From assembly GCA_030765065.1 (NCBI GenBank), contig CM060978.1, forward strand, positions 116,417,692-116,481,691: DNA of 64,000 nucleotides, given 5' to 3'. Within the stretch, counting starts at the first letter, position 1, and each line of letters starts with the position of its first letter. The DNA comes from Deroplatys truncata (lineage: Eukaryota > Arthropoda > Insecta > Mantodea > Mantidae). The position numbers were made by a program, and so were the translations under genes. The notes beneath the pieces were generated by a model. It was not told the DNA's origin. It did not search any database and worked only from the letters and a program-made list of their open reading frames with translations. Of the stretch, positions 55,737-64,000 are shown one piece after another.

Positions 55737-56915
55737 GTACGTATTTATGCAGTAGTTGGGAAGTTGTGCTTTATGCTGACAAAGATAGTTAAAAAACATT
55801 TAATGTTAGTATGCTTATGCTTTGCACTTATGATTGACTGAAAATTGTGTTGACTAGTAGTATCTATTGTTAGATAATCATTAAAAGTTCTGAAAACTTT
55901 TGAGGCCAAAAAAAATAAAATGATTAACAGTGAAGCAAACTCAGCAAACATTTACATTGTATTAAATTTGTAACTTCAGTTCATTTTACGTTTTTTAAAA
56001 ATAATTAAACGTAAGATATGTTTCATGACAACACATTTTGTATTATTAGGTGTTTACTGTTGATAACACATCACAGTGGTCATCTGCACAAGATGATTGA
56101 TTATTCATGTTATTAGACCATTCTACTGGAATCAAATAAATTATCAATGGGTGGTATTTTGAAATTGATGGGGATTAGGCACCATGTTGGTATACCAATA
56201 TGATGATGATCAGGATCAAACTGAGTGCTGGGTGGGATGCCTTCTGGGGGTTCTCTGCTCTGGTGGGTTTCACCTCTCTCTGCCTCAATGTTGATACAAG
56301 AGCAGAAATTTCCTGTCCTGGTCTTTTCTGATGTTTAGCCAGAAGCAGTTCAGTGTTGCCCTGTTTGATGTTGAGCAACCACAGAGCAGAATTTTTCCCA
56401 CAACCACCAAATTTCTGGTTGAAAACTCTTCTTCAAGGTCACTTTGCAAAAATTATGGAAACTTTGATGTTATTCAAGGTTGGTTAGATGCAGTACTACT
56501 TCATAGATACATGTAAAGTTACATTGTTAAATAGATGTGTTAATTCCCAAATTTCACACATCCTTAAATATATCTTCAATACTATTAGCATGATCCAAGA
56601 TAATTTACATTTTTGTGTGTTACTAACAATAGATGGACTCTTGATGCATCTTATATCTGTCCGGCTACTGGAGTGATGCAATAGTACATTTGTCTAGTGA
56701 ATAGTGGTGGCATGCCAGAAGAAGAATCAGGAAGCTAAGCTGTGATTTCTTGATCAATGGCTTCCCATTTGTAACCTTCTACTGTCATCCAATGATACAC
56801 ATTTACAAAATTGCCACATTATTGTGGTGTTGATGATGCTTTGCAAGTCCTAAACATATAATATGGCTATATTTAATAGTTGCATAGTAATTATACACTA
56901 TCAAAAATATAATAT
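55737..56915. other. Vrp1 intron D, first part
   Basis: A GC-richer island at about 56190-56400 has a 67-codon minus frame (56175-56378) with no known motif; possibly an unrecognised repeat. Confidence 0.35.
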
Positions 56916-57332
56916 TGTCATGATCTCAAACGAATTCAGATAGTAGAGCAAGGGATTATCGGGAGCATTACATTAATTACATGATTGGACATAGGAGCAT
57001 AGTTATGCTTCATTAATAATTCCTAAGATCGAGCTAATTAGGAAGGGAAGGGAAAAACCCTTCAAAAACTTGACATGATTCAAAGAGAACAAGTTAGCTA
57101 ATTTATTATAAGAAAATACTGATTCAAAATCAGTACCTGGTGGTCGGAAGATGTGTGCTTCTCCCCCATGTTGACTGTCCGACAATAACACACAGAAAGA
57201 TGTTGAGGACACTACACGCTAATATCTCCTAATAGGTCACCTGTAAACTCTATGTGACTACCGGCACATGCTGCCAACCTTTGAATATCTAATCCCTCAA
57301 ATATAACACCTAGAAATATGCTACACGTCACA
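56916..57332 (-). repeat. LTR (3' LTR of the minus-strand element)
   Basis: Shares 'ggacatagg', 'agaacaa', 'catgttgactgtccga' and 'cacatgctgccaacctttga' with the right LTR. Ends at the polypurine tract. Confidence 0.85.
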
Positions 57333-57392
57333 CCTCCCCTGATCACCAATGTCGACATCCTTGTCAAATCAAACAAACAAGTAAACAAACAA

Positions 57393-57428
57393 AGAGAGAG
57401 AGAGCGAGCGAGTGAGAGAGAGAGAGAA
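57393..57428 (+). repeat. (GA)n-like microsatellite
   Basis: Imperfect gaga/gagc run inside the LTR element. Confidence 0.9.
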
Positions 57429-58334
57429 TCAGATACCTCACAAAAAATCACACAATATTACATCTACCTTGGTGACAAAATCACAGCATGTAAAAGCTAT
57501 TCACATAACTATAACTAACCAACACTTTTAGCACTGTGTTAAACACTATGACCAACATTGAACACACAGTATTAGTTTCTATTTTACAAACACTGAACTT
57601 TCTTTTTGATCTCACAAAAGTCAATGATGAATGAGATGATTTAAGTAAAGTAGTACACTTTGGCTCTCTGTTTTATTCATAACAACAGAAGGGAAACGTT
57701 ATAAATACCTAGAAATTAAACAGGAAAATGCACAGAATTGCGCAGCATAAAAAAAATTTAAGCACTTCACATAATATAAAAATACAACACTAATTTCAAG
57801 AGAATGTTTGGATTTATCACCAAAAGTCTAAATTAAGAGCCAGAAGTTAGAAAAATTAAGCCAACAATTCAAAACAAAATGTAGCATGTGTTACGCAGTA
57901 GGTACAATTACTGTTAAAATTCACACAAGTAAGAAAAATACAACAAAGAATAGCAAATAAACCGTGAAATACACTAAAGAAATTGAATTTAAATGAAATC
58001 AAGCCATCATGGTGAGAAAAAAAATGCCAATCTTAATTGTAGAATTTATCCCTCCAGCTGAAACAAAGAAAATCACTCAAGTTTCTTGGTAGGCACAAAA
58101 TGATTCAAGAGAACAGAAATTTCACTCAAATACCTCTAAATTGTCCAGAATTGAATAAAGAAGCTACTTTCGAGGTATAATCAGCACACAGGTACTTAAA
58201 ACATGACCAAACTGTTCACCTAGCAGCTATATGGTGCAGAAAACATATTTTTAGAACTCGTGAAATTTAAGGTGGGAAAAAAAATGTTTACAAAGTATTC
58301 AAATAAGAGTACTACCCTGCGTCTCCACCAAATA

Positions 58335-58759
58335 TGTTTTGATCTGAAACAAATTCAGATATTAGGGCAAGGGATTGCTGGGAACGTTACATTAATTACA
58401 TGATCGGACATAGGGAGCGTAGTTTTGCATGTATTAACAATTCCTAAGATCCACCTAAACAGGGGGGGAAGGGAAAATACCTTCAAGAATTCAACATGAT
58501 CAAAGAGAACAATTTAGCTAACTTCATATAAGAAAATACAGATTCAAAATCACTACCTGGTGTTCAGAAGAAGATGTGTGCTGCTCCATGTTGACTGTCC
58601 GATGACAGCATTCAGAAGGATGTTGAGTACTCATTACATGCTAGTATCTACCTAATAGGTCTGCCCACAAACTATGTCACTATCAGCACATGCTGCCAAC
58701 CTTTGAATATTTAATCTCCCCAAATGAGCTAAACCCCTAGAAATACACTACATGTCACA
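58335..58759 (-). repeat. LTR (5' LTR of the minus-strand element)
   Basis: Partner of 56916-57332; the adjacent primer-binding-site candidate sets the orientation. Confidence 0.85.
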
Positions 58760-59228
58760 GTATGAGCAAAGTATAATATTTGAAATAAATAAGCATACAT
58801 ACAGTAGGGTAAATTTTTAGGTTATCATTAATATGATGAAATAAACTGTGGATCTTTGTATGTAACAAATATTTAATAACTAATGTGTTTAAATAAAAAT
58901 GGCATGGGCATGCATTAAATTTATCTTCAAAATTCATAACACATTCTTTATGTATATTAAGGATTTTTTCTCGAAGCATAATTCTGTAGGTTAATTTACA
59001 TAATTTTATAAGTAATCTTCTAGGTTTATGAGCAGTTAGCAGATCACTTTTGGTCATCTGATCATGAAATGATAATGAACAAGTAAATTCAATGTTTTGA
59101 GTACAGAGAATAGAAGGTATGTTATCCATTTTGAAATAAAATGTGTAAAACACATTGATTTTACTAATGTGTTTTGCATCCAGTAGGTTGCTGTAATACC
59201 TTGAAAGACACATAGCTTTAGTAGCCAC
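58755..59228 (-). CDS. orphan open reading frame of 157 codons
   Basis: Reads MATKAMCLSRYYSNLLDAKH ... PRRLLIKLCKLTYRIMLREK ... ACPCHFYLNTLVIKYLL to a stop at 58755, just inside the LTR end. It is long for DNA this AT-rich and has several His/Cys, but no domain I recognise and no clear promoter, splice or poly(A) context. It could be a remnant of an unknown repeat or chance; I lean to the latter. Confidence 0.2.
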   Translation of the reverse strand: MATKAMCLSRYYSNLLDAKHISKINVFYTFYFKMDNIPSILCTQNIEFTCSLSFHDQMTKSDLLTAHKPRRLLIKLCKLTYRIMLREKILNIHKECVMNFEDKFNACPCHFYLNTLVIKYLLHTKIHSLFHHINDNLKIYPTVCMLIYFKYYTLLIL

Positions 59229-59331
59229 AGACTTCTATAAACAGCAAGTTAACAGCTGATGTGCAATAAATATTGAAGAATTTGGTTTGATGGTGGTGTT
59301 GTATAGTTATTTGCCCCACACTTTGTGAGCC

Positions 59332-62270
59332 AATTTGAAGAAGTTTTGTTGCTACTACGTATGGAAAGCCAGTTTGAAAATGTATTATATTTCGACTATT
59401 GGGGAGCCGAACTTGAAGTAGTTGCAACCGCATATAGTAAAAAGTTTCCAGTAGCCTTTGCCCCAAATGTACTTTCCGGTGGCCTTTGCCCCTAGTTTAA
59501 AAAATATTAACTTTGTAATTTTGATTGTTTCTTTAAATATTATATATTTATGTTTGCCTCGGCTGTGTCAGTATTTATATTTTTTTAGAGACATGAATGT
59601 CTTAGCAGGGAGGTGGTGCGACTTTAGAATGTAGGCTTACACAGATTTTAAGTTTTTCTTCACTCCATTTATTAATGCTTGACACGATTTAAATAACACT
59701 TCACTGATATAGAGAGCTGTAAGATTCTTTTATTTAACTTAAGCTTTTTTCTGGTTGTTGATTGGCTATTTTATTAAACTGTCTCAAAATTTACATTATT
59801 GTTGCTCCAATAATGACTAGTAGCATTATTAAACATTCTTACTCATTATTGCCTCAAGGTTACCTCATTGTTACCTCATTGTTAGCAACTTTTAACCTAT
59901 TATTCTCACAGCTCCTACATTATTAAATTACGTAATACATTCACATAACATTATTGAACATGTATACAATAATATAAAGATATACAATCACTGTAATATA
60001 CACTTTTTATATATTGTTACATATACATATTGCTTTAAGGCAGGCTGTTATTATATTTTTTTATTATATAATTTGACTAAAATCATTAAGTGTTAAAAAT
60101 ACTGCCTGAATATTCATGAAACATGTATCCTATGTTTAATTATATTGCAAAAGATAATTGGAGTCAAAGTTAATTTTAATAAACTTTAGTCAAATAGCTT
60201 CTTCTATTGGCTGTTGCCAGGACATCAGACACCACCCCAAACATTGAACTGTTAGTCCCTTTCTAATTTTAATCTCCCTATAGTTTATGAAATCTATTTC
60301 TATGAGCCCAGCTCACTTGCTCTTCTCCTAGAGAAATGGGAGTTTTCATTGCTTCTTGGTCATGATTAAAGCTCTCCAAAACAGTTCACTTATAATCCTT
60401 TGTTGTGTAAAATGTTTTCATAAGACTTAGTAATAAGACAGATATTTCAATTTTATGAACTTGTGCCACATTATAAACTCAGATTTTGAGGAAATAACTT
60501 AAGGCACTAAGTAACCTAGTCTCTATATAGGATCTAAGGTATGTTATATATCAAGTTTCATAGCAATTGGTTCAGCTCTTCTTGTATGAAAAGGTAACAA
60601 ACAATCATACGCACATAATTTTAAAAATTTAGTGTTTCGCTTCAGGCTAGCCCATTTTACATGTTTACGTTAGTAATTAAATTGAAAGTGACAAGAAAAA
60701 TGTTTATTACAATTATATGTGAGGCACTTAGATGCAAACTCCAACATTTCCACTTTTTGCGAAAAATGAGGTTTTGACATACGTGCATTCTCCACTATAA
60801 AAGTCCAATAATTTGCTAAGTAAGGTGCATATATTGAAATTTCCTGCTGATACAACCATATGAAAAATACACTGAGATTCAAATTCCGACATTTCCTTGT
60901 GTGGCTGTGAGATGCATTTCCCGACATTTTCTTGCAGCCAATCAACGACTGTAGATGTGATGATGTAATTATCACATGAGCTAGCAGTAATGCAACAATG
61001 ACAATGCTTCAGTGTGAGTAATTATTGTTCACATGTACTGCTACATTGTGTTTTATATTAGCAAAATTAATAATCACAATGGCAACTGCAATTCCCAGCT
61101 ACACCAGGACAAGGGAGAAAGAAAGTGTGAAACCCAGAAAATAAGAAGTGTTTAAGAGAAAAATGTAGAAGATATGTAATTTTATTGATATATGGTAAAC
61201 AGTAAGGGTGTTATTGTATCTCCATTATGTTATCCGGAGGCAAAATTAATATTTTCCAAAATTATTGTATTGAAAATTACTACTATACAAGAGAGATTAC
61301 TTTATTTACAGATATTCAGTCAAGTCATTGCCTATGAATTGCGATCATGCCCATGTTGCACAGGATTCAAATGCTTCTTCATTCTCCTCATACCCCGAAG
61401 ACTTACTAGTGTTTGGACTGCAGCACCCATGATTGTGTCTTGGAAAAATGCCATGTTCGAAACATAATACAGTGTACAGTAGTGTATTTTATTAGTGAAA
61501 TAAAGTTCAATTCATATAAGGTGACTCAAATTTCAACATGAAGCACACTGGATATAACACCATCATCTAAAGATGGTAAGAAAAGCTTGATTAGATTCAT
61601 AGGAAATGATTTTTAAGCATTTTTGGAGGCTGAAAATTGTGAGGAAGTGAGGGGACCTGAATAGTCCACTATTTAGTAGCAGATGTTTTGATTTATATGC
61701 AAAATTTCTGACCTCCATTGCCGCGGATAACCAAGAGCATTCTGCATTATGTTTAATACAGCAGTACTTTAAAGATAATCCTTAATATCAAATCAAAATA
61801 ATTATTTTTTTGTCTTTATTATGAAGTTTTAAGTTAAAATTAATTCTACATAGTAGTAATTGTAATACTTCAACGGATTTACATCTTCAAGGACTTAAAA
61901 GCCAAAATGTCTTGGGTCAGTAGCCTGTCAAGGTGCAAGCAAACTCTGGACATAGCATATCCAGGATGGACAATCAGTCAATGCCTGGTATGGCAGTGAA
62001 GAAGAAGGAAATAAAATATAGTGATGAAAGGGATGATAGCAAAATTTGTGGATCAAATTATCCAACCCAGGATTTGTTTAGCAATCGAGGAAAATTGCGA
62101 TAAAGCCTTTGGTCAGGTTGGTTGGCTGCAGAGGTTTAAACCTGGGACCTCCCGAGTGCGAGTTGCACATTTTATAGTGGTGCTACCTCACTTGGTGTAA
62201 TTGTAATACAAGGGAAAATATCCCATTCGTAATATTGTTACTAACATTAATGAGTACGTTTCATAAAACA
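59332..62270 (+). repeat. 3-kb dispersed repeat, copy 2
   Basis: Parallel to 3022-6270 but lacking the mariner: at about 61470-61500 the sequence runs unbroken 'gtacagtagtgtattttattagtgaaataaagttca' where copy 1 is split. It has its own differences: about 150 bp extra near 61150-61320, a shortened segment near 59730, and a SINE at 61869-62197. Confidence 0.75.
61869..62197 (-). mobile_element. tRNA-derived SINE of a second family
   Basis: Exact 12-bp target duplication 'taattgtaatac' at 61857-61868 and 62198-62209. The minus strand starts with a tRNA-like head: A-box-like 'gaggtagcaccactataaaatg', then 'cgcactcgggaggtcccagg' leading into the B box 'ggtttaaacct'. The 329-bp element is absent from the matching place in repeat copy 1 (about 6205). 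Unrelated in body to the SINEs at 42126 and 51262. Confidence 0.85.
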
Positions 62271-63160
62271 AAATATTGTTAGCATATCCCTGAGTGATGT
62301 CAGCTTCTTCTTTCTTGGCATCTAGTACAATAGAATTGTATAGTGCAAGGGAGACTGCCACAAGAGCAGAAATAATTTGGACTTTGAAGGTTTCAATTTC
62401 AGATTATTCTGCTTCTTCTAATGACATTCAAAATATATTTCAAGCTATTTCCTGATCAGTTCCTAGTGATTTTTCTATGTCTGCAGGAAGAATGAGATAC
62501 TTGATAACAGATGGTCTTGAACCATATTTCAAAGAAAAGGTTGTTTTAGATATACTTCAATCACCTTGTTACACAATCCAGTGTGATGAAATTACTAACA
62601 ATGTTGGTAAAAATGGGCTCCAAGTAATGGTCAGATATTGATCACATTCCAGTAATCAGGTAGAGTAAGTCACTTGGAGACATTTTTCATGGGCAAGCCA
62701 ACAGCTGAAGATCTCATCAAACATATCAGCTTAGCAATTGGCAATGTTCAGCTTCCCAGAAATTCATTGCTCATGATTGGCTCAGATGGGCCAAATGTAA
62801 ATAAAAAAGTTCGTCTCTGGGATGAGGATATAAAAGCCATATACAGCCAGCGACTCACTGACTTAGGTTCATGTACAATTACATAGTTCATAATCCTTTC
62901 TTGAAAGAACTCGTGGAATTTGGGTTTGGATATCAGTGACTTAGACATTGGCATATACGATTATTTTAAAGACTGGCCTTCCAGATGGGAGAACGTTTCC
63001 CAAATCCAGTCAAAACTGTCATTACCTAAACATAGGTTTATTAAACAGGCAACCTCAAGGTGGCTCACATTAACAGAAATGTGAAAGAATCCTAGAGCAA
63101 TGGGATGCATTGAGGATCTGGTGTGCATAATATGTTGTTTATTTTAGCTACTTCTAAAAG
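62271..63160 (+). pseudogene. hAT transposase pseudogene (ZBED5/SCAND3-like)
   Basis: + strand pieces in family order: HNPV-type 'CDEITNNVGKN' (about 62580), then the open frame 62674-62886 with METFFMGKPTAEDLIKHISL, SLLMIGSDGPNVNKKV and LTDLGSCTIT, matching 'Phe-x-Gly-His-Ala-Thr-Ala-Glu-Asp-Leu' and 'Asp-Gly-Pro-Asn-Val-Asn' of this hAT group; then DYFKDWPSRWENVSQI (usually 'Phe-x-Asp-x-Pro-Ala-Arg-Arg-Glu-Asp') and FIKQATSRWLTLTEM (the 'Arg-Trp' motif). Stops and frameshifts throughout; no C-terminal hATC motif within reach. Confidence 0.78.
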
Positions 63161-64000
63161 GGAGCTTAAAGCTGTAAATTGGTGGCTGCATTTCTAAAAC
63201 AGGTGCTCATGTAACACTGTGCTGTGAATGTTAACAGTTTTATTTCAGTGTTCTTTAGAATGTCATAGCCTTTACCAAGACTTACCAATGAGGTATGTGG
63301 TTGCAAATGTTTTCCCAGATTTTGATATATCTGATAACCAATTAATAACAAAAAACAGTTTCTATTACAGTATGTAGAGAAATAAAGTATTTCTTTCTCA
63401 AGTACATGTTCTTTTTTTTTTTTTCTTTTTCTTTTCTTTCTTTGATACTAATAAAATTAAAATATTGTTCTTTTTCTTTGGAAACAGCTGATTAATTTGT
63501 ATAGGTGTGTGAAATAAACAAAATTATTTTTATTGTGCCACAATCTAATTTGTTTATTTGTTAACCTTTGCAACCAACCTGATGAGAAGCCTTAAATGTA
63601 CACGTTCCATTTTCTTGTTTATGCATTGGTTCACCTGAAGATAAAATCTGAACTCAATCAGTAAATGTTCAAGCTTTAAATTTAATCCACTGAAATACAG
63701 AAATTTTTAACTTATGCATTAGCTTATCACCATATATCATAATTAACATTATTTATAATAATTCCTGACTTAACAGCTTATATCTTTGATACCTTTAATT
63801 GTGCCGAGAATAAGGAAATAGGTACAGTGTACCTACTACATAAGAAGTTGACATTATTCCTTGCATAGGTATCTCATATATCACAAGAAAATTATAAATC
63901 AATGACTAATGTGTAATTTCTTATGTATATGATTTTAGCAACCATATACAGTGCAGACATTTTTGTGCACTATAGGATTCATATCATCTCCCTCTTTTCC
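63161..64000. other. AT-rich right edge, no gene seen
   Basis: Contains a poly(T)/ctttt tract at 63411-63443. Downstream exons of Vrp1 are not recognisable here. Confidence 0.45.

Larger units (their letters stand above)
56916..58759 (-). mobile_element. small non-autonomous LTR retrotransposon
   Basis: Two direct repeats, 56916-57332 (417 bp) and 58335-58759 (425 bp), roughly 80% alike by eye, each with TG...CA ends. On the minus strand the 5' LTR (58759-58335) is followed after 3 nt by 'tggtggagacgc' (58319-58330), a primer-binding-site candidate starting TGG. The 3' LTR (57332-56916) is preceded by a purine run 'gatcaggggagg' (57333-57344), a polypurine tract. Flanks atat and gtat may be a decayed 4-bp target duplication. 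The 1.0-kb interior encodes no gag, protease or RT, so it would need enzymes from another element. Confidence 0.85.

Noticed and set aside
56916-58759. Endogenous retrovirus
   Set aside because: No gag, pol or env coding sequence is present in the 1-kb interior; only LTRs, a PBS candidate and a polypurine tract.

Overview
This is eukaryotic nuclear DNA, AT-rich and intron-rich, with no bacterial operon architecture. The mobile-element fauna (several mariner lineages, Tc1-like, pogo, PIF/Harbinger, hAT, LINEs, tRNA-derived SINEs, one LTR element) and the very large introns point to an arthropod, most likely an insect with a big repeat-rich genome. A polyneopteran such as a cockroach or termite is my guess from the repeat style; no single sequence here proves it.

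The one host gene I can identify with confidence is a verprolin/WIP homologue (Vrp1/WIPF family, actin and WASP regulator) on the + strand. Four exons join in frame: 18302-18498 (start codon at 18336, proline-rich N-terminus and WH2 actin-binding motif), 30588-30746 (Asn/Ser-rich, then a Gly-Leu-Phe-Ala-Gly-Gly motif), 44610-44671 (62 nt) and 55620-55736. Junction phases agree at every step (1, 1, 0) and each exon has good splice sites. The introns are 12.1, 13.9 and 10.9 kb, and the gene runs off the right edge. Most of the window is therefore Vrp1 intron plus about 18 kb of upstream sequence.

Left of the gene: a LINE ORF1 fragment at the edge (1-620); a possible Cys-rich peptide exon near 1.3 kb; a long fold-back repeat (1.9-2.5 kb); a 3.2-kb repeat (3.0-6.3 kb) carrying a mariner; three + copies of a 0.9-kb repeat, two of them inside a decayed LINE (9.96-15.64 kb, - strand); an inverted fourth copy; and a rotten mariner next to Vrp1 exon 1.

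Intron A: a second fold-back element, a PIF/Harbinger element nested inside another Harbinger exactly at its catalytic motif, a BED/hAT pseudogene, and a 108-bp tandem array. Intron B: hAT debris, an IS630/Tc1-like transposase, a mariner inserted in a fossil transposase, a hAT MITE with terminal repeats and target duplication, a LINE/Penelope mosaic, and a large palindrome of two hAT fragments around a LINE, one arm carrying a SINE, ending 139 bp before the 62-nt exon. Intron C: two mariners and a Tc1-like element carrying a nested SINE and a nested pogo element. Right of the last exon: a small LTR retrotransposon without gag/pol, a second copy of the 3-kb repeat (which supplies the empty site for the mariner at 4.5 kb) with its own SINE insertion, and another hAT pseudogene.

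Nearly all transposase and reverse-transcriptase genes are broken. The exception is the two-exon Myb/SANT-like protein of the inner Harbinger element, which reads open through its splice junction. I found no new defence or metabolic system; the most unusual content is the nested and palindromic transposon architecture inside the Vrp1 introns.
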